Positions 1 through 8,298 of a stretch of DNA of 18,688 bases are shown here, in pieces. The translations under genes were made by a program, and so were the position numbers. The notes below the pieces were generated by a model, which saw only the letters and a list, made by a program, of their open reading frames with translations, was not told the origin of the DNA and searched no databases. The DNA comes from an uncultured Ruminococcus sp. (lineage in GTDB: Bacteria > Bacillota > Clostridia > Oscillospirales > Ruminococcaceae), in contig UQEM01000038.1 of NCBI GenBank assembly GCA_900540005.1, positions 1 to 18,688 on the forward strand, in the 5' to 3' direction. How positions within the stretch are numbered: the first letter of the stretch is position 1; each line of letters opens with the position of its first letter.

Positions 1-48
1 CGAGATGACGTCGAGTCTCGTGGGCTCGGAGATGTGTATAAGAGACAG
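1..48. other. Illumina Nextera read-2 adapter with i7 index (artefact)
   Basis: Bases 15-29 read GTCTCGTGGGCTCGG and bases 30-48 read AGATGTGTATAAGAGACAG, the Nextera read-2 tail followed by the Tn5 mosaic end. Bases 1-6 (CGAGAT) match the end of the P7 oligo and bases 7-14 (GACGTCGA) sit where the i7 index belongs. From memory the reverse complement, TCGACGTC, is a standard Nextera XT index. This is untrimmed library sequence, so biology starts at base 49 and the contig ends here. Confidence 0.97.
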
Positions 49-133
49 CATCATAGCATTCCACGGGAATGCCAGCCCTTTGCAGAGCCAGCATACCGCA
101 GGAGATACCGTCAAATAAGCTGAGTACCTTCAT
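49..133 (-). CDS. DNA (cytosine-5) methyltransferase, N-terminal fragment
   Basis: Only the first 28 codons are present before the contig ends at the adapter. They read MKVLSLFDGISCGMLALQRA and then GIPVECYD. LSLFDGISCGMLAL is motif I (the SAM-binding FxGxG-type loop) at the N-terminus of C5 cytosine DNA methylases, especially those carried by phages and conjugative elements. These enzymes methylate cytosine in double-stranded DNA. On mobile elements they are usually thought to protect incoming DNA from restriction. The start is the ATG at 131-133, with a weak purine-rich site (GAGAGAG) about 10 nt upstream. It is the last visible gene of the minus-strand ICE operon. Target specificity cannot be read because the recognition domain is missing. 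Confidence 0.8.
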
Positions 134-188
134 TAGACAAATTCTCTCTCTTTTCTCATTGTCTTATGTTGTTTGTTTTGTTGTCGGG

Positions 189-215
189 AACTTTGAATCC
201 ACTGGGTTCAAAGTT
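189..215 (-). other. Intergenic hairpin without U-tract
   Basis: A 12-bp stem (one G-T pair) with a 3-nt loop lies between the small membrane protein gene and the methyltransferase gene. The arms are AACTTTGAATCC and GGGTTCAAAGTT. No T run follows on either strand, so a classical intrinsic terminator is unlikely. It may be an RNA-stability or processing element within the operon. Confidence 0.5.
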
Positions 216-217
216 GA

Positions 218-490
218 TTATGCTTCGTAATAGTCCTCACAAAGCTCGTTGTAGTTCGCCTGAAGCTCGTCAAACTCCTCGCAGAGCTTGTCATACTTCT
301 GCTAGATCACGGTCTTTTCCTGAGCGAAGCTCTCCGCAGCGTTCAGATTGCCGATGAATTGTCCTGCCTCAAAGCCACGGAGAAACCACTTCTTTCTCAC
401 GCCCTCAACTGCCTTAGCAGAAATGCCTGCAATTCCGGCGGTCCCTGCCACCGCTGCCGCACATAAACAGATCTTCTTCATCTTTTCCAT
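218..490 (-). pseudogene. Small membrane protein with in-frame amber stop (hypothetical)
   Basis: From the ATG at 490 the frame gives 62 residues ending EKTVI and then a TAG at 302-304. The same frame continues for 27 more codons, QKYDKLCEEFDELQANYNEL and then CEDYYEA, to a TAA at 218-220. That tail is strongly coding-like: acidic, heptad-patterned and in the same codon style. The ancestral protein was therefore probably 90 aa, with an N-terminal Ala/Gly-rich membrane helix (residues about 5-28) and a C-terminal coiled coil. GAGAGGG precedes the start. It lies 18 nt downstream of the DUF4366 gene, in the same operon. TAG may be a point mutation from CAG, a sequencing error or a real regulated stop. 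No family is recognised. Confidence 0.6.
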
Positions 491-508
491 TCTTTTGCCC
501 TCTCTTTC

Positions 509-1321
509 TTATTCTTCATCGTCCTGATTATCGTAGAACCTCATATCGTCCTCAGATTCTTCGGTGATCTCTGTATCATCGTCATACTCAGGCTCAAACT
601 GAACCGCTGTCTTATTGCCGCCTTTCTTTTTCTTCATCAGGAAGAAGCCTGCGACACCGACACCGATCAGAGCAACCACACCGAAAACAAGAATCATACT
701 ATTCTTGTTCATAGGAACAGACTTTGCCTGAGCTGCTGACTCAGATGATTCCTCGCCGTCCTCTGCGGTATCTTCGGCATAGTCAACATCGTTACTGTCG
801 CCGGACTGCACTCTGCCGTTAGCCTTTTCCGCTTCCTGAGCTGCCTGTTCGGGAGTGATCTTGTCCTTTTCATCATCGTCCTCATCTCCTGCGTAAAGCA
901 GAGCATACAGGTCATAATCGTCAACTTTGTTCAGGAAATACACGTTGTCCTCGCCATTGCCTGCCGTGTAATTTATAAGCACATAGAAAACGTGACCGTC
1001 CTTTGTGGTCACAGCGATGAACTGCATTTCCTCTGTGTTGTAAATGATTTGTTCTGACTTGATAAGAGTAGCGTTGCCGTCTGTATCATAGTAGGGATCA
1101 CCGTCATAGTCGGGGGCAACATCGTTTGTCTCTGCCTCGGCAAGCTCACTCATGACCTCACGGAACTTTTCCATATCATCGGAGCTTTCGTCCGCAGGCT
1201 CAGAAGCGGTTGTTTCCGTAGTCTCTGCTGTTCCTTCTTCGGCAGAAGCGGTAATACCGCCAACACTTGCTGCTGCAAGCATGAAAGCAGCCATCACAGC
1301 ACTAATCATTCTTGTTTTCAT
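509..1321 (-). CDS. DUF4366 / CD1107-family ICE membrane protein
   Basis: This is a surface-exposed accessory protein of Tn1549/CTn-type conjugation systems; its role is not known. It has a signal peptide (about residues 1-28, ending near ASAEE), an acidic Glu/Thr-rich spacer, a central domain of roughly residues 60-150, and a second acidic spacer. A membrane helix near residues 207-229 (SMILVFGVVALIGVGVAGFF) follows, then a KKKKGG stop-transfer and an acidic tail. It is therefore expected to be anchored near its C-terminus with most of the chain outside. Two adjacent ATGs occur. I chose the second (1321), six bases after AGGAGG; the first (1324) is only three bases away. The start overlaps the end of the DUF4315 gene by about 20 nt, suggesting translational coupling. 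It sits next to DUF4315, as in known elements of this type. Confidence 0.8.
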   Translation of the reverse strand: MKTRMISAVMAAFMLAAASVGGITASAEEGTAETTETTASEPADESSDDMEKFREVMSELAEAETNDVAPDYDGDPYYDTDGNATLIKSEQIIYNTEEMQFIAVTTKDGHVFYVLINYTAGNGEDNVYFLNKVDDYDLYALLYAGDEDDDEKDKITPEQAAQEAEKANGRVQSGDSNDVDYAEDTAEDGEESSESAAQAKSVPMNKNSMILVFGVVALIGVGVAGFFLMKKKKGGNKTAVQFEPEYDDDTEITEESEDDMRFYDNQDDEE

Positions 1322-1622
1322 CATCGTCCTCCTCAGAGTAAAATCTCATTTGTTCTTCATATTTGCCGCCTTTGCCGAGATCGTCTATCTCATCATCGGT
1401 CAGACCACGAGCCTTCATATTCTGAATCTGCTCATGTTCTCTGGCAAGCACGGTTTCTAATTCCTCTCCATCACAATTCAGCTTTTCGCAGAGTGAGAGG
1501 TAACGCAGCCTTGTGATTTCGGAGAGAAGCCGTCTGCGTTCCTCTGTATCCCGCTTGATATTTCTTTCAAGCTGCTCTGCCTTTTTGCTGAATTTCTCTA
1601 TTTTTGCATCATATAAAGCCAT
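1302..1622 (-). CDS. DUF4315 family coiled-coil protein
   Basis: This is a 106-aa soluble protein. The N-terminal half is a charged coiled coil (about residues 5-45, KIEKFSKKAEQLERNIKRDTE) and the second half is a short helical motif (CEKLNCDGEELETVLAREHE, then GLTDDEIDDLGKGG) with an acidic tail. This is the usual DUF4315 layout. The family is found almost only between the VirB4/peptidase genes and DUF4366 in Firmicutes ICEs, and its function is unknown. GGAGG lies six bases upstream of the ATG. It ends with TAG inside the start of the next gene, which shows that TAG is a normal stop in this genome. A related protein is encoded by the nested IME at 15699. Confidence 0.8.
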   Translation of the reverse strand: MALYDAKIEKFSKKAEQLERNIKRDTEERRRLLSEITRLRYLSLCEKLNCDGEELETVLAREHEQIQNMKARGLTDDEIDDLGKGGKYEEQMRFYSEEDDDENKND

Positions 1623-1634
1623 TATGTACCTCCG

Positions 1635-4418
1635 TTAATACAGCACGAGCCGAGGATCAATATAGTCCCAGCCGTAGCCGTCGGTGTCTATATAAATATG
1701 GAAATTAACATTTCCGGCTGTTGTTTTGGCAAATTCCTTGCCTTCCTTGATACTGTCGCCCTCCTCGTAGTCATTTATAAGCACCGCATTTGCAATGGTG
1801 ACTTCCGTATCACGCTTAGTACCGCCCGTGCCGTCATACCAATACTGTACATCGTCCTTGCGGATAGTGATTTTGTTGTCATCGGTATCAACATCGGTTA
1901 TCTTACCGCTGAAAGGCATTTTGAGCTTTGTACCGCTGTCAGCATACACCTTGATACCCTGGTACAGACCGTCACTTTCTTCATTCCAGCCTGTCATTTC
2001 ATATCCGAACTCTCTTTTGAGGGAATAGTCACGGATAGACGGCTCGGGCAGAAGATTATGCAAGGTCTGATGATTGCCATAGAGTGTATTTCCGTCCTCG
2101 TTGCCGACAAGCAGATTGTAATACTGCCAGCGTTCTGTCTTGTGGGACATTGATTTTAGCTTGTCCTCTATGACCTCATCAAAAGTCTTTTTCTGCTTGA
2201 CGTTGTAGTAGAGATTGCACTCCGTTTTCCAATACTGTTTCTGCACATAACCATACAGAGCTGAACAATTGCTGTCGCCTGTCCACGATCTCGCATCGGA
2301 TTCTGTAATCATGAACCAAGCATCATCGTTCTCCCAACCGTAGAACGAACGGTACTGATTATCTCCGTCATGATTTTGGAAGAAAAATTTGCCGTTATCA
2401 TCTATCCAATAGAACGGTGGCTTTGTATGTGCGCTGTCTGCATAATAGCGGTTATCAAGAACATAATAGCCCGTGAGAGCATAATCTTCGTTTGGGTTCA
2501 GTACACGATAATTGCTGTTCATATAACAATAGCCGTCACCGTCAAGATACTGACCAAGCTCTGAGGTATAAGAAGTCGGCTTGAATTTGTAAGTCCAAGC
2601 TCCGTTGCTTTTACTTGCTGATTGCTCGCAATAATAGTAACTGCCGTCGGTACTGCTTCCACCGCCGAAATATACATAGGTGTCAAGCTCCTCCCAACGG
2701 GATTTATTGTCATACCAATATACGAACTCATACTCCGCATTGAAAATGTCCTCAAGCAAATCCTCTGTATCGCTTTTGAATTTCCAATACTTAATATCGC
2801 CGTTATCATCGGCATCAAAATCATAGTAATACGCACTCAGAAAAGCCCACAGTTTGTAGCAATCGAAATCATATTGCGGTTTCCAATCGTAGATCGAAGA
2901 TTTGCCCCAGTACCAGTTGTCGGGTTTATCTTTAAGGTCTTTTTTATTAGCACCAAAAGCAGTCAGACCTTTTTTCCAATCAGAAGTATCGCTGACTTTA
3001 AGTATTTTCTGATTGAAGTTATAAACAAGCTCCGTGTAATACTTTTCAGCTTCGGAAAGGTCATAGTCCTGCGCCGCATAAGTGCCGAGAGTAAAACCAC
3101 CGCCTGAAACTATGGAGCTGAAAATCATGATGATAAAAGCAAACACAAGAAAGATAATAAGTATCGGAACAGCTATTGCTGCAAAGAACTTTTTGACTTC
3201 CTTTTCATAGACATTTTTCACGAATTTGAAAGCCGACTTGAATCTCTCAGCCACCGTTTTTTTAGTTTTCTTATTTTTGGGTTTACGCTTCTTTCTCTGC
3301 TTGTATTTATCGTGATTTTCATTCAGCTTGTTTTCCTGCCGATTGAGTTTTTTATTGGATTTCGACTTTTCATCGGACAGGCGATCACGCTTTTTTTCTT
3401 CTCGCTGTAACCACTGAGGCTTACTTATCTTATCTTTGACAGGTTCAGCTATTCTGCGTTTTGCAGAGTCAATGGCGTGAAGCATATCGTTATCCTGATC
3501 TTCATTGACAGCTTTCTGCCACGCAGAAGCCTTCATTCGCTTTACCGAATATGAGGCAGGCTTTAATGCAAGCAAGCCGGGACGGGAGTTTCTGGTGATT
3601 TTTTTCTGATTACGCAGTTCCTTAACACGGAACTGCTGTTCTGTTTTTAGCTGTTTACGCTCAAAATTCAGCTCACGCTTTGTCTGCTTATATGCCTGCA
3701 ATCGGCGCTTGTTCATCGCCTTGCGGAGCGTATTGCCCTTATCTTTTACAATTCGGGCTTTATACTCCGCCTTTGCTTTCTTCAAATCGGCTTTTGTCGC
3801 AGCCATTTTCGGCTTCTGAGTTTTCGCCTTATAGAGCTTGTTATCAGCTTTCTTTAGCTGTAACTTCGCTTTTTCGAGCTTATACTGCTTCTTTGTTTTC
3901 AGGTGATTGTGCGTACCCTTGACAGCATCGACCGCCGTGCGACCCACAAGAAATACGCCACGATGATAATCGTCCACCGCTTCACGGGTGTATTTCTGTT
4001 TGAGCTTGTTGCGGACTTCACGCTGGGCGGTGTCGGCGGTTTTGATACCGCCAGTTTCCGCTGCGAGACCGGTATCGACCGCCGTCTGAGCAACATCATG
4101 TACTGCGAAATTCACAGCACGGACGTTTGCCTTGAACAGCTTTCCCTTGAATGTCTTTGGCTGCCATGATTTGATCGTCCGTGTGACTGACGGTTTATCG
4201 CCCTGAATGCGGTATTTTGCATTTGCAAACTTATGGACGATACCCCGACCGCCGTGATGCGTTTTCTCACCACGGACGATATATGCACGGGTATGAAAGC
4301 GACCTCTGCTGTTTGCTTCACGGCGGAAGTCTATCTGAAACTGCTTCGACCGTCTGCTGACTTTGTCGAAACGAGCCTGCGCTCTACGGAGGTTATTCTC
4401 TTCTCTCTGTAAGCTCAT
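1635..4418 (-). CDS. Large membrane-anchored ICE protein with degenerate LytM/M23 domain
   Basis: This 927-aa protein occupies the position of the cell-wall hydrolase (VirB1-like, CD1108 family) in Tn1549-type systems. Residues 1 to about 400 are very Lys/Arg-rich and largely helical, so cytoplasmic. One strong membrane helix lies near 412-436 (VPILIIFLVFAFIIMIF). An extracellular region rich in Tyr, Trp and Asp follows. The last about 110 residues resemble a peptidase M23 (LytM) beta-barrel (GIKVYADSGTKLKMPFSGKI, ending VNFHIYIDTDGYGWDYIDP). The zinc-binding motifs look lost: where HxGID is expected it has YQGIK, and where HLHFE is expected it has FHIYI. It is probably a structural or peptidoglycan-binding part of the transfer channel. 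The start uses a strong GGAGG. The 17 bases at 4416-4432 (start codon plus leader) are identical to those at prgI (7322-7338). Confidence 0.7.
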   Translation of the reverse strand: MSLQREENNLRRAQARFDKVSRRSKQFQIDFRREANSRGRFHTRAYIVRGEKTHHGGRGIVHKFANAKYRIQGDKPSVTRTIKSWQPKTFKGKLFKANVRAVNFAVHDVAQTAVDTGLAAETGGIKTADTAQREVRNKLKQKYTREAVDDYHRGVFLVGRTAVDAVKGTHNHLKTKKQYKLEKAKLQLKKADNKLYKAKTQKPKMAATKADLKKAKAEYKARIVKDKGNTLRKAMNKRRLQAYKQTKRELNFERKQLKTEQQFRVKELRNQKKITRNSRPGLLALKPASYSVKRMKASAWQKAVNEDQDNDMLHAIDSAKRRIAEPVKDKISKPQWLQREEKKRDRLSDEKSKSNKKLNRQENKLNENHDKYKQRKKRKPKNKKTKKTVAERFKSAFKFVKNVYEKEVKKFFAAIAVPILIIFLVFAFIIMIFSSIVSGGGFTLGTYAAQDYDLSEAEKYYTELVYNFNQKILKVSDTSDWKKGLTAFGANKKDLKDKPDNWYWGKSSIYDWKPQYDFDCYKLWAFLSAYYYDFDADDNGDIKYWKFKSDTEDLLEDIFNAEYEFVYWYDNKSRWEELDTYVYFGGGSSTDGSYYYCEQSASKSNGAWTYKFKPTSYTSELGQYLDGDGYCYMNSNYRVLNPNEDYALTGYYVLDNRYYADSAHTKPPFYWIDDNGKFFFQNHDGDNQYRSFYGWENDDAWFMITESDARSWTGDSNCSALYGYVQKQYWKTECNLYYNVKQKKTFDEVIEDKLKSMSHKTERWQYYNLLVGNEDGNTLYGNHQTLHNLLPEPSIRDYSLKREFGYEMTGWNEESDGLYQGIKVYADSGTKLKMPFSGKITDVDTDDNKITIRKDDVQYWYDGTGGTKRDTEVTIANAVLINDYEEGDSIKEGKEFAKTTAGNVNFHIYIDTDGYGWDYIDPRLVLY

Positions 4419-4439
4419 AAATCCTCCAATCTGCGCAGT

Positions 4440-6884
4440 TTACGCACCCTCAGTAGGTTTCGTGGTCATAAGTTTATACATCTCTGTATCCATCGGAAAA
4501 TGGTCTGTAAACGGCAAAAGCACTTTATCATAGCGGATAAGTCCCTCGCCCGGACCGCTGTTTGTTACAAACTTCATCTGCTCCTTTGAAATATGGAGCT
4601 TTTCAGCGAGAATGTCTCTGTCTCCGGCTGCCTGGTTCAGCATATATACAAAATCCGAGTTATCAAAGATGTTCTCAACCTCCTGAGAAGAAAGCAAGTC
4701 CTTGACATTTTGCGTGATGCCTGTCGGCACACCGCCCCACTTACGGAAACGCTTCCATATTTCTGCGCTGTACTTCGCTGTCTGTTCCTCTTTCAGAAGG
4801 AGGTGGAACTCATCAATGTAGTAGCGAGTGATTTTTTTCTTTTCACGGTTAGCTGATACTCTGTTCCATACCGTATCCTGAACGATCAGCATACCTACTT
4901 TTTTTAGCTGATTGCCAAGCTCCTTAATATCAAAGCAGATGATACGATTACTCATATCAATGTTGGTGCAGTGATTAAAGAGATTCTGGCTGCCGTTTAC
5001 GAACATTTCAAGAGAATTTGATACACGCAGAGCGACTTCGCCTTCATTATTAAGCTCCTGCTGCAAATCGGAGAGAAGCGGCATCTTTTCAGGCGTCGGC
5101 TCATTTTCGATAAAATGCTTGTAGATGCTCTGAACACATTTGTCGATAACAGAGCGTTCCTCAGCGGAAAGACCGTAGCGACCTCCGACAATGATCTCAC
5201 AAAGCGAAATCAGGAAGTCGGACTTATTTGCGATCACTTCCATAGGATTGCTGAACAGATAATCGTCAATGGTAATGTCCATAGGGTTGATATGCTGTTC
5301 GGAATTGCTTGCAATTCTGATAAGCTGTCCGTGCAGAGCCGAAACAAGCGGAAAATACTCTCCTTCGGGGTCGCAGATGATTATGTCATCAACTGTTGTA
5401 AGAAAGCAGTCGAGTATTTCACGCTTTACGCTGAAACTCTTGCCTGCACCCGGCGTACCGAGGATAAGTCCATTCGGATTTTTGAGCCTTGACCTGTTGG
5501 CACGGATCATATTTCCCGACAGCGTATTGATTCCGTAATAGGTAGCCTGTCCGTCCTGAAACAGCTCTTTAGTGGTAAACGGCACGAAGATAGCGATACC
5601 GCTTGTGTGCATCTCACGGCGGACAGGAATCTCGTTATAGCACAGCGGAAGTGTGGAAACGAGTGTCTGTTCCTGTCGATAATCATAGGGAAACATCGTG
5701 CAGTTATTCTTCTGGCAGACACGCTTCAGCATTTCAGAAAGAAGTTTCAGCTCCTTTTTACTTTTTGCATAAGCTCTCAGTGAAATACTGATATGAAAAA
5801 GACGCTCATTCTTGCTGTTCAGATCAGCGAGGAGCTTTTCAATGTCCTCGATATACATCTTGATCGCAGGAGGAAGAATATCGGGATCATAACCCGATTG
5901 CGAAGCCTTTTTCTGTTCGTCGATTTTCATCTGCTCCACATTGGTGAGCTTCTTTTTGACGAATTTCAGGGCATCTATCTGGTCCAGCGGATCAACATGA
6001 ATATTCACGCAGAAAAGGTTCTGCATTTCAAGGAAGTCCTTTAATATCTCGTCCGACAGCTCTCCGGCAAGGATATTCATACCCCATACAGCACCGTAGG
6101 CATTGCCGATCTCAAAATCTGCCTTGTTGAATTTTAGTGATGGAGGACTGATAAAGTCCTTCGTGTCCATTCCAGCTTTAAGCATAGAGTCCCAATTGAA
6201 AATGAAGGGGGAGTTTCTGTAGGGATTGAGAGCATAGTACAGGGCTTCGAGCCTTTGCTTGCCGTCAAGTAATTCAGCTTCAACACCAAAAGCCTTAAAT
6301 CCTTTGATAATATCATTCTTTATGCTCATCAGCTTTGCCCTTGCTGCCTTGTATGATGTGGACTCGATACCGAATGTCAGGAACTTTCTTGCCGACTGAC
6401 CGTTAGAGCCTTTCATCAGCTTATCGGTCAGCATTTCGCTGTACTCCTTGCGGATCGCATTGAAATCATCGTCCTGTTCGGGTATCTGCACCGTTTTTAC
6501 GAGCTTTTCCTTTGATCTGTTTTGATTTTCAAAGGTAAGCTGGAATTTGATCGTATTGTCAAAGAGATTGATAACATCACAGTATTTACTGAAAATATTG
6601 TTCTGTTCCTCAAACTCCGAAATAGAGTAATTGGCATCATAAAACTGTACCGTCATAGAGAAGAAGTTCTCCGATACCTGGCAAACACCGTCCTTATACA
6701 TACACATATATGGAATCGTGTTCTGCACCGTAGTCTTACCGCCATTAGCACTCTTGATTTCCGCTATTCGTGCGGAAAGTATTTTTTTGTCCTCTTTTGT
6801 AAGCTGAGAGGCTGGCTTGCCCATGACAACCTTTGCTTTGCTGCGGTTATCACTTTTATTGGCATTTCTCTTTCTAAAGCCCAT
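4440..6884 (-). CDS. virB4: VirB4-like conjugative transfer ATPase
   Basis: This is the cytoplasmic motor ATPase of the type IV secretion system, which powers assembly of the channel and substrate transfer. At 814 aa it has the usual family length. Walker A is GTPGAGKS at residues 476-483, a nucleotide-proximal DPEGEY lies at 505-510, Walker B is YYIDEFH at 688-694, and GITQN follows at 722-726. The N-terminal 450 residues have the CagE/TrbE/VirB4 pattern, including a region that contacts VirB3-like proteins. GGAGG lies upstream of the ATG. It is 62 nt downstream of prgI and 21 nt upstream of the LytM-like gene, all in one minus-strand operon. Confidence 0.93.
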   Translation of the reverse strand: MGFRKRNANKSDNRSKAKVVMGKPASQLTKEDKKILSARIAEIKSANGGKTTVQNTIPYMCMYKDGVCQVSENFFSMTVQFYDANYSISEFEEQNNIFSKYCDVINLFDNTIKFQLTFENQNRSKEKLVKTVQIPEQDDDFNAIRKEYSEMLTDKLMKGSNGQSARKFLTFGIESTSYKAARAKLMSIKNDIIKGFKAFGVEAELLDGKQRLEALYYALNPYRNSPFIFNWDSMLKAGMDTKDFISPPSLKFNKADFEIGNAYGAVWGMNILAGELSDEILKDFLEMQNLFCVNIHVDPLDQIDALKFVKKKLTNVEQMKIDEQKKASQSGYDPDILPPAIKMYIEDIEKLLADLNSKNERLFHISISLRAYAKSKKELKLLSEMLKRVCQKNNCTMFPYDYRQEQTLVSTLPLCYNEIPVRREMHTSGIAIFVPFTTKELFQDGQATYYGINTLSGNMIRANRSRLKNPNGLILGTPGAGKSFSVKREILDCFLTTVDDIIICDPEGEYFPLVSALHGQLIRIASNSEQHINPMDITIDDYLFSNPMEVIANKSDFLISLCEIIVGGRYGLSAEERSVIDKCVQSIYKHFIENEPTPEKMPLLSDLQQELNNEGEVALRVSNSLEMFVNGSQNLFNHCTNIDMSNRIICFDIKELGNQLKKVGMLIVQDTVWNRVSANREKKKITRYYIDEFHLLLKEEQTAKYSAEIWKRFRKWGGVPTGITQNVKDLLSSQEVENIFDNSDFVYMLNQAAGDRDILAEKLHISKEQMKFVTNSGPGEGLIRYDKVLLPFTDHFPMDTEMYKLMTTKPTEGA

Positions 6885-6946
6885 TGGTAACCTCCGTTTG
6901 TATTCAAAAGCGGAGACACCGAAAGTGTACTATATAGTAAGCCGTA

Positions 6947-7324
6947 TCAGCCTTTTCTTTCGGCATCTCTCAGCTTTTTCTTGATTCTTGTGTATTCGAT
7001 ATGCCTTTCAAAGCACTCAAATATGTTTGTTGTGCGGTAATACCGCTTTCGAGGTCTTGTAAAGTATTCACGCATATATTTTGCCTGTTTTTCCAAGAAA
7101 ACACCATTTTTCTTATAAAGTCCACAGAGTATCGCAGGAGCAGCGACTGCACCCATAGCGAATATCGCCCCGGACATTCCTATAGCTGTTTTCGTCAGAA
7201 AGAAAACAGGCGCTCCGAGAACAAGACCGATACCAAAGCATATTACCTGTCTTTTGGTAAATCCCATAATGAACTTCTCTTTGATGTCGTTCAGGTCTTT
7301 AGGGATTTGTACATAATGTGCCAT
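6947..7324 (-). CDS. prgI: PrgI family (VirB3-like) membrane protein
   Basis: This is an inner-membrane component of Gram-positive T4SS that works with VirB4, like VirB3. The protein starts MAHYVQIPKDLNDIKEKFIM, the characteristic PrgI N-terminus, followed by two membrane helices (about residues 23-41 and 46-68) and a basic cytoplasmic tail (RPRKRYYRTT). I chose the ATG at 7324, which has GGAGG five bases upstream, over one nine codons earlier that has none. The length is 125 aa. The gene is 23 nt after virB6 and before virB4, the conserved order for this system. Confidence 0.88.
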   Translation of the reverse strand: MAHYVQIPKDLNDIKEKFIMGFTKRQVICFGIGLVLGAPVFFLTKTAIGMSGAIFAMGAVAAPAILCGLYKKNGVFLEKQAKYMREYFTRPRKRYYRTTNIFECFERHIEYTRIKKKLRDAERKG

Positions 7325-7347
7325 AAATCCTCCAATCTTGTTCAAGG

Positions 7348-8298
7348 TCAATGTGCGTTAAACACACTTTTGCTGATAGCTCCTGTACGCAGAATGGTAA
7401 AGATAAGTGCTGCCGTGTATCCCATTAGCATTGCCATTTGCATTATCACACCGTCCTTGCTTGAATTGAGCGTAGCGATCATATTGCTAAACAGCGTTTT
7501 GAAGATACCAAGTGCGACTACGATAAAGAAACCCTGGAAAGAAAGAGCTAAAAGTTGCTTTATCCAGTTTTTACCGATGCTCGCCCATTCTCCGCTGTCC
7601 ATCATTGTTGCCATAGGAATAGGTGCAATGCTGAGATACATAAACACCTCGATGATACGGCTTGCAAGTGTAATTACGATTGCAACAATAAGTATCATCA
7701 CTCCCAGATGAACAATAAGGGATATGAACCACACCGTCATCAGTTCTCCCAAGCCTAAGCTATTGAGAGCTGATTTCTTTATCGCAAGACTTTTAGATAG
7801 ATAGTCACCGCTGCCGAACAGCGTGGCAAGTCCGTTAGAGCATACATTTGTGCCAAACGAAAATAGTGCGGAAGCGATGTAATATGTGTTGGCTACAAGT
7901 ATTACACCGCATAAGGCTTTGATGATCCATTTTATAAAGATCGAATCGTCGAAGTCCTTGAAATTGTTTCCCCGAATGACCATTTGACAAAGCTCATTCA
8001 AGAGGATGACTGTAAGAATGAAACCTCCAATAGGGACTACAACATTGTTACAGAGCGTTTCGATAGTTGCCCAAATTCCGTAGCCTGTCGGCGCACTTCC
8101 GGCAGTACCCGTAAACTGAGCAGGGTGCTTTGTTAGAAAGTTTGATACAAGGTTTCCCTTTGCTCCCGAACCTGTTGTCTGAGCAAATGTATCAGTCAGA
8201 AGATCGGAAATTCCGTCAAACTGAGATTTTATGCCGTCCTTGAATAAGTCACAGCACCAATCCTCCAAAGCATCAATCGCATCGCTGATTACTCCCAT
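7348..8298 (-). CDS. VirB6/TrbL-like polytopic channel protein (CD1112-type)
   Basis: This is a 316-aa integral membrane protein expected to form part of the inner-membrane transfer channel. After an N-terminal extracellular or soluble stretch (residues 1-85, with Cys14-Cys15) there are about six hydrophobic segments, including VVVPIGGFILTVILLNEL, ALCGVILVANTYYIASALF, a helix at LIVHLGVMILIVAIVITLAS and the conserved-looking stretch VFMYLSIAPIPMATMMD. The last of these, SIAPIPMA, is typical of VirB6/TrbL proteins in Tn1549 relatives. Its ATG directly follows the TAA of the methyltransferase-like gene, so translation is probably coupled; a GAGGGGTG site lies inside that gene's end. Confidence 0.85.
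   Translation of the reverse strand: MGVISDAIDALEDWCCDLFKDGIKSQFDGISDLLTDTFAQTTGSGAKGNLVSNFLTKHPAQFTGTAGSAPTGYGIWATIETLCNNVVVPIGGFILTVILLNELCQMVIRGNNFKDFDDSIFIKWIIKALCGVILVANTYYIASALFSFGTNVCSNGLATLFGSGDYLSKSLAIKKSALNSLGLGELMTVWFISLIVHLGVMILIVAIVITLASRIIEVFMYLSIAPIPMATMMDSGEWASIGKNWIKQLLALSFQGFFIVVALGIFKTLFSNMIATLNSSKDGVIMQMAMLMGYTAALIFTILRTGAISKSVFNAH

Noticed and set aside
166..357. Plus-strand frame of 63 codons
   Set aside because: It lies opposite the small membrane protein gene and the hairpin, has no ribosome binding site, and its composition follows the minus-strand coding frame.
218..490. Amber codon reassigned to an amino acid
   Set aside because: The DUF4315 gene ends on TAG at 1302-1304 in an overlap where readthrough would give an unrelated out-of-frame tail, so TAG is an ordinary stop here.
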